Source: Gammaproteobacteria bacterium (GTDB taxonomy: Bacteria; Pseudomonadota; Gammaproteobacteria; Pseudomonadales; Pseudohongiellaceae). From it: DNA of 64,000 bases. How positions within the stretch are numbered: position 1 is the first letter of the stretch; every line of letters starts with the position of its first letter. The notes beneath the pieces were generated by a model that was not told where the DNA came from, ran no database searches, and worked only from the letters and a program-made list of their open reading frames with translations. Where the stretch lies: the NCBI GenBank assembly GCA_021773355.1, contig JAJFKE010000029.1, positions 1 to 64,000 on the forward strand, read 5' to 3'. Shown here piece by piece: positions 27,504-36,632 of the stretch. The position numbers were made by a program, and so were the translations under genes.

Positions 27504-29030
27504 TTGACCAAATTATTAATTAGGCTTCTATTCACGGCTGGCCTATTCTTATTGCTCTCCAATTGCAGTGATTCCACGGAAAGCTTCGACATTCGTATTA
27601 TTAATGCAATGCTAATCGACGGTCTGGGCAGTCCGACAAGGCCCGCCGACATCTATCTCAATGGAGGGTTAATCGCTCGCATCACTGTGCCCGGTGCGCT
27701 AAACGCAGAAGCGCTGAACACCATCGATGCGGCAGGCCGGATAGTCGCCCCTGGCTTCATCGACGTGCATTCCCATGGCAACCCTTTGGAAACGCCGGAA
27801 TTTGAAAACTTTCTGGCGCAAGGTGTTACTACTATCACTCTCGGCCAGGACGGTGACAGTCCAGAGACTGAAGACCTCGGTGGCTGGGTGAACCAGATAA
27901 CTGAGATTGGTATTGGCGTTAACGTCGCGCTGTTTGTTGGTCATGGCACGCTTCGAAACCTGGCAGGCATAGGACAGAAACCCGACGCCAGCGCAGAAGA
28001 ATTGCGGCGGCTACTGGAGATACTCAATAACTCGCTGGATTATGCTTTCGGCCTGAGCACCGGGCTTGAGTACAACCCGGGCCTGCATGCGCCGGAATCT
28101 GAATTAGTGGCAATGGCGCGTGTAGTAGGAAATCGCGATCGTATTCTAATGAGTCACATGCGAAATGAAGATGATGATCAACTGGAGAATTCAATAGATG
28201 AACTTCTCAGTCAAGGGCAGTATGCGAGAGTGCATATTTCTCATCTGAAGTCAGTGTACGGAAAGGGCGCAGCAAGAGCCGAGGAGATACTCGAAGTAAT
28301 AGCAGCGGCAAGGGAGTCTGGCGTGGAGATTACGGCCGACGTCTATCCGTATAATGCAAGTTATGCGGGAATCGCCTTGCTATTTCCTGTTTGGTCGAAG
28401 ACCAATGAAGAGTTCGAAATAGCCAAACGTGATCGCAGGGAAGAGTTGGAACAGTACTTGATCAATCGGATTACCCGTCGCAATGGACCAAAAGCCACAT
28501 TACTTGGTACGGATCCCTACACGGGGAAAACACTTGCGGACTTGGAGACAGAGCTGGGTCTGCCCTACGAAAAAATACTAATAGATGTGATCGGGCCTCA
28601 GGGTGCTGCTGGGGCTTACTTCATCATGGACGACGAGCTGCAATCGCGACTATTGCAAGATCCGAATATCACCGTATCCTCCGATGGCAGCCCAAGCGGA
28701 TTCCATCCTCGTGGTCATGGTACTTTTGCAAAGATAATCGAAGAATACGTGGTAAACAGAGAATCCTTAGAGCTCGAAGAAATTATTCGCAAGATGACGT
28801 CGTTCGCCGCTTCGTTGCTTGGGTTGGACAACCGCGGTAGTATCGAAGAAGGAAAGGTGGCAGATTTGATCATATTTGATCCAACATCAGTTAGAGCGAA
28901 GGCGACTTACCCTGACCCAATTCAACTTTCCCAGGGCTTTGATATCGTCATGGTGAATGGGGTAATCGCATTTCAATCGGGAGCGGCAACATCAGCTCGA
29001 ATCGGGGCTGTGCTACAACCCTCAAACTAG
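27504..29030 (+). CDS. D-aminoacylase-like amidohydrolase, lipoprotein
   Basis: Metal-dependent amidohydrolase of 508 residues (N-acyl-D-amino-acid deacylase group). The TTG start follows AAGGA by about 7 bases. A lipobox (LLLSNC near residue 21) shows a membrane-anchored periplasmic enzyme. Metal-site regions are GFIDVHSHGNP, VGHGTLR, HISHLKS and SSDGSPSGFHPR. The sequence after GVTT reads TLGQDGDS, without the Cys many D-aminoacylases carry there, so substrate may differ. It probably hydrolyses N-acyl amino acids or short peptides. No operon partner; RIO kinase converges downstream. Confidence 0.88.
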   Translation: MTKLLIRLLFTAGLFLLLSNCSDSTESFDIRIINAMLIDGLGSPTRPADIYLNGGLIARITVPGALNAEALNTIDAAGRIVAPGFIDVHSHGNPLETPEFENFLAQGVTTITLGQDGDSPETEDLGGWVNQITEIGIGVNVALFVGHGTLRNLAGIGQKPDASAEELRRLLEILNNSLDYAFGLSTGLEYNPGLHAPESELVAMARVVGNRDRILMSHMRNEDDDQLENSIDELLSQGQYARVHISHLKSVYGKGAARAEEILEVIAAARESGVEITADVYPYNASYAGIALLFPVWSKTNEEFEIAKRDRREELEQYLINRITRRNGPKATLLGTDPYTGKTLADLETELGLPYEKILIDVIGPQGAAGAYFIMDDELQSRLLQDPNITVSSDGSPSGFHPRGHGTFAKIIEEYVVNRESLELEEIIRKMTSFAASLLGLDNRGSIEEGKVADLIIFDPTSVRAKATYPDPIQLSQGFDIVMVNGVIAFQSGAATSARIGAVLQPSN

Positions 29031-29113
29031 AAATCTTTAATCGGGCTTGTTCAGCAACGCAGGTCCGACTATTCCTGCTCCGCAGCTATGGTCTGAGCAT
29101 AACCCACCCACTC

Positions 29114-29971
29114 TCAGGCTGATTCCTCAGCCTCCGCCATACGCTGTTTGCGCGCTTCTTCTTCGGCCAGTATAGAGTCGATTTCCACCAGTACCCCGTC
29201 CACATCGGCCGCTTCGGTACTTTCCTCGAAGTGACCCGTCAATTCGGAATCCGGATGTAGTTCGCCGTCTTCATACAGGCCCCAGATTTCTTTGGCGTAC
29301 TGACTTTTTAGTAGCTGCGGTGCAAATTGCCCGTAATAGTGGCTGATCTTGTTAACATCACGGATCAGCATGTATTCGGCATTATTATTAGCCGCCGCGT
29401 CCACGGCCTGTGGCAGATCGATTATCACCGGGCCCTGTTCATCCACCAGAATATTAAATTCTGATAAATCGCCATGCACTATGCCCGCGCAAAGCATGCG
29501 CACTACGTATTGCATAACCACGCCGTGGTCATGCACAGCCTGTTCTGGCGACAGAGTAACTTCGCTAAGTCTGGGCGCCACAGCGCCCTCACTGTCGGTA
29601 ACCAGTTCCATTAGCAACACGCCATCCACACAGGTATAGGGTAGCGGAACCCGGACTCCCGCCTGAGCAAGTTTACGCAAGGCGTCGACTTCGGCGTTAT
29701 GCCAGGTCTCATCCTGCTGTCTACGGCCATACTTCGAGCCTTTTTCCATGGCCCTGGCACGTCGACTACTGCGAGTCTTGCGACCCTCCTGGTACTGCGC
29801 CGCCTGTTTGAAGCCGCGCTTGGCAGCTTCCTTGTACACCTTGGCGCAGCGAATGTCGGTATTGCAGCGCACCACATAGACGTCAGCCTCTTTGCCGCTC
29901 ATCAGGCGACTCTTTACCTCGTCAATCAGGCCTTCTTCGATTAGCGGTTGAATTCGTTTAGGAATTTTCAT
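29114..29971 (-). CDS. RIO1-like serine protein kinase
   Basis: Atypical protein kinase of 285 residues, PA4780-like RIO family. Visible elements are the RIO nucleotide loop SGKEADVYVV, the invariant lysine in CAKVYKE, the basic flexible loop (RKTRSSRRARAMEKG), the hinge MELV, the catalytic HGDLSEFNIL and the metal-binding IIDLPQAVD. The C-terminal tail is acidic and Glu-rich. Bacterial RIO kinases autophosphorylate on serine, but cellular targets are unknown. Cytoplasmic. Convergent with the aminoacylase gene; separated by 300 bp from Pap downstream. Confidence 0.95.
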   Translation of the reverse strand: MKIPKRIQPLIEEGLIDEVKSRLMSGKEADVYVVRCNTDIRCAKVYKEAAKRGFKQAAQYQEGRKTRSSRRARAMEKGSKYGRRQQDETWHNAEVDALRKLAQAGVRVPLPYTCVDGVLLMELVTDSEGAVAPRLSEVTLSPEQAVHDHGVVMQYVVRMLCAGIVHGDLSEFNILVDEQGPVIIDLPQAVDAAANNNAEYMLIRDVNKISHYYGQFAPQLLKSQYAKEIWGLYEDGELHPDSELTGHFEESTEAADVDGVLVEIDSILAEEEARKQRMAEAEESA

Positions 29972-30271
29972 GGCGTCTTTATACAGTATTTGCGCCTTGG
30001 ATGGGCGGTTAAAGATAGGTTTTATATCGGCAGAGTACTCAAGGTCAGGACTCTGAATTCAAGTCTTAGCTGTTAGTGGCTATTGATCTGCACACAGAAA
30101 CAGGTCGATTAGCTGCTCAGCAAGCTGCAACAATTGCGATTCGCTTACTCACAGATTAAGTTGAATATTTGGCGAGCCAGGAAGGCTGTGTACTGTTGAG
30201 CTAACACCGATGAGATCAGAACTGGGCAGTATAGCTATATTGAGCCGGCCATCCTGGGGCATCGAATTGGC
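29972..30271. other. intergenic, no supported gene
   Basis: About 300 bp between the RIO kinase start and the Pap stop, both on the minus strand. It should contain the RIO kinase promoter. A 38-codon minus-strand frame begins about 10 bp after the Pap stop but lacks a ribosome site and is not called. Confidence 0.4.
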
Positions 30272-31798
30272 TCAACCGACAAGCTTGTTCTCTCCCTCTA
30301 CCGTAGCTTTTGTGAGTCCTTCACAAACAGTATCCAGAATTTGAATGCGGGCGTATTTTTTATCATTACCTGAAATCAGGGTCCACGGCGTGCGTGCGGT
30401 GCTGGTGTGAGCCACCATATCGTTGACCGCAAGTTTGTATTCGTTCCATTTTTCGCGGTTACGCCAATCTTCGTCGGTGATCTTGTGTTGCTTGCGCGGG
30501 TCTTTTTTGCGTTCGTTAAATCGCCGTAATTGTTCGTCCTCGCTTATGTGTATCCAAAATTTGAACAGCGAAATGCCATGGTCCACCAGATGTTCTTCAA
30601 AGTCATTGATCTCCTGATAAGAGCGCAGCCATTCATGAGGTTTGGCAAATCCCTCTACCCGTTCTACCAGAACCCTGCCGTACCAGGAACGATCATAGAT
30701 AGTGATATAGCCCGCTCTGGGTATGTGACGCCAGAAGCGCCATAGGTAGTGATGACCAAGTTCCTCATCGGTGGGTGCGGCGATGGGTATGACTCGATAT
30801 AGCCGGGCATCCATGGCCGAGGTGAGCCTCCTGATAGCGCTACCTTTGCCACCCGCGTCCCAACCTTCGAATAGCAGTACCGCATTACGTTTTTGAGCGT
30901 GCATTCGCCAGGCCAGGTCGTGCAGGATTTGTTGTTTTTCGACAATCTGCTTGTTGTAATCAGCATCGCTTAGGGAGAGCGTCAGGTTAACCGTATCCAA
31001 CAAAGTAGGTTGTAACGATTTCTCATCCAAAGCCTCACGCAATAGTCTGGTTCCAGAAAATTTGTCGTCGTCAGAGGAATTGCAATCCAGGGATTGCCTA
31101 TCCAGACAGGTTTCCAGTCTTTCAACAATAGCCTTACCGACAGTGATATCACGATAGTGAGGATTAGTAGCTTCAATAATGTGCCAGGGCGCGAATCCAG
31201 TATCCGTCAAGCGTATCGCTCGTTCAGACACCTGCGCGAATCGGTCATAGTTTTTTGAAAACTCCGCCAGTAAAGGTGACTTCTTGAATTTGCTCGCTTT
31301 GGCGTCCGCCTCTAACCGTTGCTGCTGTACCGCTTTTGGCAGATGAAACCAGAGTTTAACCAGAATATAATCAGCATCGCTTAGGGTTCTTTCTAACTCC
31401 TCAATGCGCTTCAGAGCCTGATCCATTTCAGCTTCATCGATGCGCTCGAATGCGGCATCAACCAGGGGTTTGCTATACCAGGAACCGAACATCACACTCA
31501 CCGTGCCGCGTATCGGCAGAGTCCGCCAGAAGCGCCAGAAACGCGGGCGCTGCAACTCTTCCTCGGTCTCATCCCAGAAGGCATGTGTTTGTACGTCGCG
31601 GATATCGAACCAGCGATTCAGCCGATCCACGACCTCGCCCTTACCAGCTCCTTCCACGCCGGAGACGATGATGATAAGCGCCTTGCCCGATTCTCGAAGA
31701 CGTTGCTGCAAACCCAGAATCAGGTGATGTATCTCAGGCTCGAGGCGCTTGTACTCGGCTTTCGCGATTGAGTGACCTACTTCCGCTGCTTCAAACAT
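30272..31798 (-). CDS. pap: polyphosphate:AMP phosphotransferase (tandem PPK2)
   Basis: Cytoplasmic enzyme that phosphorylates AMP to ADP using polyphosphate. Two fused PPK2 domains: the first with VSGVEGAGKGEVVDRLN and a degenerate lid, the second with FEGWDAGGKGSAIRRLT (Walker A), YDRSWYGRVLVERVEG (Walker B and lid) and IHISEDEQLRRF. This tandem layout defines PPK2 class II. The ATG at 31798 begins with MFEAAEVGH, the usual family start; the longer reading to a TTG at 31861 adds 21 residues without a ribosome site. About 508 residues. No polyphosphate kinase gene is adjacent. Confidence 0.95.
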   Translation of the reverse strand: MFEAAEVGHSIAKAEYKRLEPEIHHLILGLQQRLRESGKALIIIVSGVEGAGKGEVVDRLNRWFDIRDVQTHAFWDETEEELQRPRFWRFWRTLPIRGTVSVMFGSWYSKPLVDAAFERIDEAEMDQALKRIEELERTLSDADYILVKLWFHLPKAVQQQRLEADAKASKFKKSPLLAEFSKNYDRFAQVSERAIRLTDTGFAPWHIIEATNPHYRDITVGKAIVERLETCLDRQSLDCNSSDDDKFSGTRLLREALDEKSLQPTLLDTVNLTLSLSDADYNKQIVEKQQILHDLAWRMHAQKRNAVLLFEGWDAGGKGSAIRRLTSAMDARLYRVIPIAAPTDEELGHHYLWRFWRHIPRAGYITIYDRSWYGRVLVERVEGFAKPHEWLRSYQEINDFEEHLVDHGISLFKFWIHISEDEQLRRFNERKKDPRKQHKITDEDWRNREKWNEYKLAVNDMVAHTSTARTPWTLISGNDKKYARIQILDTVCEGLTKATVEGENKLVG

Positions 31799-32059
31799 TC
31801 TGTATATGGACCCTGGTGTGTTCAGATAAGCGTCAAAATATAGGAAATAGTACCTAGCCAAAATTTAAAAACTCGCCGCTAAACTTAGCATTACTCTTTT
31901 TAGCATTTCCCGTACGACAATATCAGGCTTGGAAAGAGTGAGTTTGATCTGCGTCAAGGCTGGGTTTCTGCTGCTTGGTCCAGGGTGTTACCAGATAAAA
32001 TCAGAAATGGAATAGTGATGCTTGAATGAGCGGGAATTTGATTCTGGATTTCAATGTAT

Positions 32060-32085
32060 AAAAAAGCCCAGCCTGGCTGGGCTTT
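32060..32085 (-). terminator. rho-independent terminator after the FMN-binding gene
   Basis: Perfect 11-bp stem AAAGCCCAGCC/GGCTGGGCTTT with a one-base centre. On the minus strand it ends in six T, 37 bp after the stop at 32122. Strong canonical terminator. Confidence 0.85.
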
Positions 32086-32121
32086 GAATCTGTCTGTTTT
32101 CGGCAAGCTAAAAAGCTGAAT

Positions 32122-32730
32122 TTAGCGCAAATAAGCGAGTGTGACCGCGCGGATTGATCGGCGAATTCCAGCTGCCATCGCCTTACTGGAAATTGTGGCT
32201 CTGGCTATACCGTCTATATCCTTGCCCACGCGGAAAGCGTCTTCGGCGCGCTTGCCGAAGTATTGTTCCTGAACTCCGGGAAACTCCAAAAAATCTCCCC
32301 AGGTGTAGCGAAGGGACTCCTTGTAATAGACCACTCTTAAGCCGACGATAACCCCTTCGAGATTCATGCCTATCAGAGTATCTATAGGAGCGCTAAAGCC
32401 ATCCGGCTCCGGCAGCGTATCTGCAGTGACGAAGGCGTAACCAATCAGAGTCTGTTCCCCAGTCACTGGATCCGTGCGATAGGCCTTGTATACCGGTACT
32501 TCGCCTTCTTTATCAGAGAAACTGTCCGCTCCGGGGATTACCTCCTTGAGTAAGCGTAGCGAGGTGTGATCTTTGTTCTTGGATTGTGCGTGGATGCCTG
32601 TTTGCAGAGCTGTACCGTTGAGCAAATATCCCATCATGGGACTTCCGCCATCAAAGATAATGGCCGCTACTAGCAGGCCACTGCTTATAAGGGATTTAAG
32701 TCCTGACCTGGTTCCATGTTGAATCGTCAT
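32122..32730 (-). CDS. stand-alone FMN-binding protein, NosR/RnfG-like
   Basis: Exported or membrane-anchored flavoprotein of about 202 residues from the ATG at 32730 (an ATG at 32793 is also open). One hydrophobic anchor (about 12-30) precedes an FMN_bind domain. Recognisable NosR-like parts are LLKEVIPGADSFSD, YKAYRTDPVTGEQTLIGYAFVTAD and GMNLEGVIVGLRVVYYKE, then the flavinylation-type motif DIDGIARATISS. FMN would be attached to the Thr of RATIS by ApbE, which is not in the window. The iron-sulfur and membrane parts of NosR are missing, and no Rnf genes are nearby. It is divergent from a PQQ dehydrogenase and ends in a strong terminator. Confidence 0.82.
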   Translation of the reverse strand: MTIQHGTRSGLKSLISSGLLVAAIIFDGGSPMMGYLLNGTALQTGIHAQSKNKDHTSLRLLKEVIPGADSFSDKEGEVPVYKAYRTDPVTGEQTLIGYAFVTADTLPEPDGFSAPIDTLIGMNLEGVIVGLRVVYYKESLRYTWGDFLEFPGVQEQYFGKRAEDAFRVGKDIDGIARATISSKAMAAGIRRSIRAVTLAYLR

Positions 32731-33047
32731 GATTGCTTCGGTTCTCTGGATATCTTGTTCTACGGCATAAATTAACAACAAGTATTTGACCATTACTTGG
32801 CTGCCAGATCAAAGCGTTTGAGCCAATGCAGCCGATCTATGCCTGGATTCGTTGACATAAAACAAGCCATTTGTGGGTTGTAGGAGGTGAAGCCCAAGGG
32901 CGCTGAATTTCAGCCACTTATTCTGCGTGGATAGGGCGCCAGGCAATGAGAGAAATAACGCAGTACTGCATTGGACAATTGGCGGGAATGGAGCGACTAT
33001 TTGGAACAATAGATTTTCCAGCAAACAAAGCAATGATGGTGACTGAT

Positions 33048-34814
33048 ATGACAATCCACAACTGCAGCGTCTTGAAAAGGTTGCTGCTTCCTTTGCCATT
33101 GTTGTTGGCTACCTTCAGTGCTAGTGCGCAGATAGAAGAATTCACCCCCGTTACTAACGAAATGCTGCAACAGCAACCGTCAGGCGAGTGGCTGAGTTGG
33201 CGCGGTAATCCGTCTTCCTGGGGTTATAGCCCCCTGGATCAAATTAACACCGACAATGTCAATCAGCTGCAACTTAAATGGTCATTCGCTTTGGATGATA
33301 CCGGCGCGGTACAGGCCGCTCCCTTAATCCACGACGGCATAATGTTTATCCCCTCAGCTCGTGGTGTGGTTCAGGCGCTGGATGCAGCCACGGGTGACTT
33401 GCTGTGGGAGTATCGACCGGCTCCCCCTACGGAAGAATTTATCAACTCTGGTGCGGGTACCAGAGCTGCCGTATTACCACCTGGTTCCTTCGCAGGTGTC
33501 GGCCGCGGCGTGCAGAAGAACATCGCCCTATATGGCGAGATGATTTATGCCGCCACCGAAACTGCCAGTATTCGAGCTATCGATGTACGTAGCGGTCTAT
33601 TAGTGTGGGAGACTCAGGTTGCAGATCCAACCTTGGGTTATTTCTATACAGCAGGACCTATCATCGCCAATGGAACATTGGTTACTGGAATTACCGGATG
33701 TGAACGCTACAAAGATGATGTTTGTTTTATTACCGGGCACGACCCCTTAAGCGGCGAAGAAAAGTGGCGTACTTCTACGGTAGCAAGGCCAGATGATCCC
33801 GGCGGCGATAGCTGGGGCGACCTGCCACTCAGGTTTCGCGCAGGCAGCGACGCCTGGGTTGCCGGTTCCTATGATCCCGAAGCTAATCTAATTTACTGGG
33901 GAACGGCACAGGCTAAACCCTGGGCGAGAGCAGTACGGGGATCAGATGGGGATGCCTTATACACCAATTCAACACTGGCATTGAATCCCGATAACGGTGA
34001 GATGGCTTGGTACTTTCAGCATCTTCCGGGTGAGACTCATGACATGGACGAAGTTTTTGAGAACGTGCTTATCGATGTAGAGGGTCAGAAGTCACTCTTT
34101 AAGATGGGCAAGCTTGGTATATTGTGGCAGTTGAACAGGGAGACCGGTGAGTTCATCAAGGGTACCGATATAGGCTATCAGACCATCGTCAATTTGAATC
34201 CCGTTACCGGTCAGATTACTTATAGGGACGGAATGATTCCTCGAATTGGCGAAGAAATAAATATGTGTCCAAGCACCTCAGGCTTTAAGAGTTGGCGTGC
34301 CATGGCCTATTCGCCAGATACCAGTGCCATGTATATTCCTATAACTCTAAATTGCGAGCTGGCCACTTTCGGTCCCACGGAACGACAGTTAGGTGGGGGC
34401 GGAACCGGTCCGGTAAGACGAGTCAACTATCCACATCCCGAGTCAGATGGAAACCTGGGGGAATTGCTCGCATTGGATATTCCCAGTGGCGAAGTTAAAT
34501 GGCGGTACCGTTCGCGGGCACCGATCAATACGGCTGCGCTAACCACCGCTGGCGGCCTGGTTTTCGCCGGGGACTGGAACCGCACCATGCTCGCTTTGAA
34601 TGCGGATAACGGAGAGGTGCTGTGGACAGTGCGCCTGAGCACATCGAATCAGGGTTTCCCTATTAGTTATATGGTCGACGGCAAGCAATATGTCGCCATG
34701 CCTGCAGGTACCGGCGGTGCCAGCTGGTCCGGCAGCTTGCCGAATCAACTCGCCCCCGAACTCAGCCGGCCGCGTAACGGCAGTTCTATCAATGTATTTG
34801 CACTTCCAGACTAA
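33048..34814 (+). CDS. PQQ-dependent dehydrogenase (beta-propeller quinoprotein), copy 1
   Basis: Periplasmic alcohol or sugar dehydrogenase of 588 residues. The ATG at 33048 starts a clean signal peptide (core LLLPLPLLLATFSASA); the frame is open to 32946 and includes ATGs at 33033 and 33036. The mature part shows the eight-bladed propeller with repeated LDAATGDLLWEYR-like docking motifs, the N-terminal WLSWRGNPSSWGYSPL and a HDMDE motif in place of the methanol dehydrogenase catalytic DYA region. The vicinal CC pair of methanol dehydrogenase is absent. A cytochrome c gene overlaps the stop by one base and is the likely electron acceptor. Paralogous to 36633-38429. Confidence 0.9.
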   Translation: MTIHNCSVLKRLLLPLPLLLATFSASAQIEEFTPVTNEMLQQQPSGEWLSWRGNPSSWGYSPLDQINTDNVNQLQLKWSFALDDTGAVQAAPLIHDGIMFIPSARGVVQALDAATGDLLWEYRPAPPTEEFINSGAGTRAAVLPPGSFAGVGRGVQKNIALYGEMIYAATETASIRAIDVRSGLLVWETQVADPTLGYFYTAGPIIANGTLVTGITGCERYKDDVCFITGHDPLSGEEKWRTSTVARPDDPGGDSWGDLPLRFRAGSDAWVAGSYDPEANLIYWGTAQAKPWARAVRGSDGDALYTNSTLALNPDNGEMAWYFQHLPGETHDMDEVFENVLIDVEGQKSLFKMGKLGILWQLNRETGEFIKGTDIGYQTIVNLNPVTGQITYRDGMIPRIGEEINMCPSTSGFKSWRAMAYSPDTSAMYIPITLNCELATFGPTERQLGGGGTGPVRRVNYPHPESDGNLGELLALDIPSGEVKWRYRSRAPINTAALTTAGGLVFAGDWNRTMLALNADNGEVLWTVRLSTSNQGFPISYMVDGKQYVAMPAGTGGASWSGSLPNQLAPELSRPRNGSSINVFALPD

Positions 34815-35248
34815 TGAACAACTATCCATCTAAAATCGGAATGACTGCTCTGCTGCTAGCCGCCTTCGGCGTAATCGGCAGCGCTTACAGCCAGGGCGAC
34901 ATTACAATCTGGGATGGTGTCTATTCCACCGAGCAGGCTACACGTGGGGCCGTAGTTTATAGCGATACCTGTATCGCCTGTCATGGGCAGGACCTTGGTG
35001 GCAATAGCAATGCGCCAGGTCTGGTGGGCATGGGCTTCATGTTTTTGTGGGAAGGGCGGACACTTGGCGCTTTCTTTGAAAAAATTCGAGAGGAAATGCC
35101 AACAGACCGGCCGGGACAGTTACCGCTGCAGAACTATCTTGATGTGGTGGCTTACATCATGCAAGCCAATTCGTTTCCTGCTGGAGACGAAGACCTGCCC
35201 CGTGACGTCGAGGCGCTCAATGGAATCGCGATCGCCTCTAAGTCTTAA
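34814..35248 (+). CDS. periplasmic cytochrome c, partner of the PQQ dehydrogenase
   Basis: Monohaem class I cytochrome of 144 residues: signal peptide (core MTALLLAAFGVIG, cleavage near AYS/QG), haem site CIACHGQDL and an axial Met candidate in VGMGFMF. The ATG overlaps the dehydrogenase TAA (TAATG), so the pair is translated together, as expected for an electron acceptor of the quinoprotein. Similar cytochromes are fused or adjacent to PQQ alcohol dehydrogenases in many bacteria. Confidence 0.92.
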   Translation: MNNYPSKIGMTALLLAAFGVIGSAYSQGDITIWDGVYSTEQATRGAVVYSDTCIACHGQDLGGNSNAPGLVGMGFMFLWEGRTLGAFFEKIREEMPTDRPGQLPLQNYLDVVAYIMQANSFPAGDEDLPRDVEALNGIAIASKS

Positions 35249-35272
35249 TCCGTTCCAATCAATCAACGGCTG

Positions 35273-36328
35273 TTAGAACGAAGCCAGTGCGTTGAATGGA
35301 CTCGCGGTGCCGCCCTTGATTGGATTAATCTGAATAGCCGTCAGAAATTCCCAACGTTGTAATCGCGCCGCCGTTTCCGCCACTTCTTTCAGATAACCAT
35401 TGTCGACTATGGGTAGGCCAAGATTCACCTGTGTTAGCTGGTGAATCGGTCGGTTGATGCCGGTGACTCCTGAGGGCTGCACGTCATTTACGGCATCGCC
35501 TACTAGTATCGCCACGTCACGCTCGTGCAGAAAAGGCAGTACCGAGGCATGCAGACCGGCGCCACCCTGACCGTATTGCCAGGGCCCGTCGGCCTCGCGC
35601 TTGGCCCAGCGTCCGGTGCGGATGAACAGCGCGTCGCCGCTACTAATCTTCACCCCGGCAAACTCTTCCCAGGCCAACAAGTCTTCTACATAGATAGGCG
35701 TACTTGGGTCCAGCCACTCCACGCCGCGCATTAGCGGCATATCAACCAGAATTCCGCGAGTCACATAGGAGGTGCCCATGCGGTCTATGGCCAGGTCTTC
35801 ACAGCCTGTGGCGGTCAGGTTTTGTGGATAGCCATTAAAGATCACGTACTCGCCATCGATCTCAGTGCGGTAATGACACAAAGCATCGATATGGGAAAGC
35901 ATACCGTCATGTAGAGAAAATTGAATTTCATCAAGTGCAAAGGTGGGTTCGCCGGTGTCAGGATCCAGGCGGCTCATCCAATGCTCGGTTGGGCCGAAAC
36001 TTGCACTATCGATGGCAGGCGGTTCAGTAGTCACGAAATGTTGCAGGGTTACCGTTTCACCGACGCGAACCAATGCCGCAGCCTGCTTGGTTTTCTCCGC
36101 GGTAATCAGATTCAATGTGCCACGTTGGTCATCCGGCCCCCATCGGCCCCAGTTGGAGAGTTCATCTTCCCATTTCGCCAGAGTCTCTAGAGTGACTTTT
36201 ACAGCCCTATCTTGGGTCGAAGGATGAACCTGAAATGGCTGCGCATTAACGCTGGTTATCTGCAAAAGCGCCGAACAGATGGCACAGAATATGACTAGTG
36301 GTCTAACTGCTTTGATGAATTTGAGCAT
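35273..36328 (-). CDS. exported cyclase-family (kynurenine formamidase-like) hydrolase
   Basis: Metal-dependent hydrolase of the cyclase superfamily (PF04199), 351 residues. The ATG at 36328 has a strong GGAGGCG ribosome site eight bases upstream and starts a signal peptide (core PLVIFCAICSALLQ, cleavage near VNA/QP). The metal motif appears as LHDGMLSHIDALCHY, and late conserved segments are GDALFIRTG and GDAVNDVQPSG. These enzymes hydrolyse formamides or isatin-type rings; an exported version beside PQQ dehydrogenases suggests a catabolic role. Divergent from PQQ dehydrogenase copy 2. Confidence 0.88.
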   Translation of the reverse strand: MLKFIKAVRPLVIFCAICSALLQITSVNAQPFQVHPSTQDRAVKVTLETLAKWEDELSNWGRWGPDDQRGTLNLITAEKTKQAAALVRVGETVTLQHFVTTEPPAIDSASFGPTEHWMSRLDPDTGEPTFALDEIQFSLHDGMLSHIDALCHYRTEIDGEYVIFNGYPQNLTATGCEDLAIDRMGTSYVTRGILVDMPLMRGVEWLDPSTPIYVEDLLAWEEFAGVKISSGDALFIRTGRWAKREADGPWQYGQGGAGLHASVLPFLHERDVAILVGDAVNDVQPSGVTGINRPIHQLTQVNLGLPIVDNGYLKEVAETAARLQRWEFLTAIQINPIKGGTASPFNALASF

Positions 36329-36632
36329 GATTACACGCCTCCACATATGGGACTGAGTGGGGACCAGAATAGTTGGCTTAGCGTGGCGAGTCTATAGTTT
36401 TTGAATAAGTTGTCGCTGAAGTTTTATCAGCAGATTTTTGCTGCCCCCTTGCATCGACGGCGCAACAAGAGCAGTCGCCCAATATCCTTTAGAAAAGTGA
36501 TCCGTTACTATGGGGCTCGCCGTAAAAGCTCTCTTGCTAGCTGTCGTTTGGAACAATAAGCCCTAAGTTCAGGCTTTGAAACGGAAGTTATAGAAGCCGA
36601 ACCATATAAAACCAATAATTAGGAGCCCCGGG
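36329..36632. other. divergent promoter region, cyclase / PQQ dehydrogenase 2
   Basis: 304 bp without a gene. It holds ribosome sites at both ends (GGAGGCG for the minus gene, TAGGAGCC for the plus gene) and presumably both promoters. No clear operator recognised. Confidence 0.5.

Noticed and set aside
30148..30261. 38-codon minus-strand frame just after Pap
   Set aside because: No ribosome site; length is within chance expectation.
32122..32730. RnfG subunit of an Rnf complex
   Set aside because: No rnfA-E genes nearby and the sequence is closer to the NosR N-terminal domain; named only as an FMN-binding relative.
33048..34814. methanol dehydrogenase
   Set aside because: Lacks the vicinal Cys pair and the usual active-site context; kept as a general PQQ dehydrogenase.
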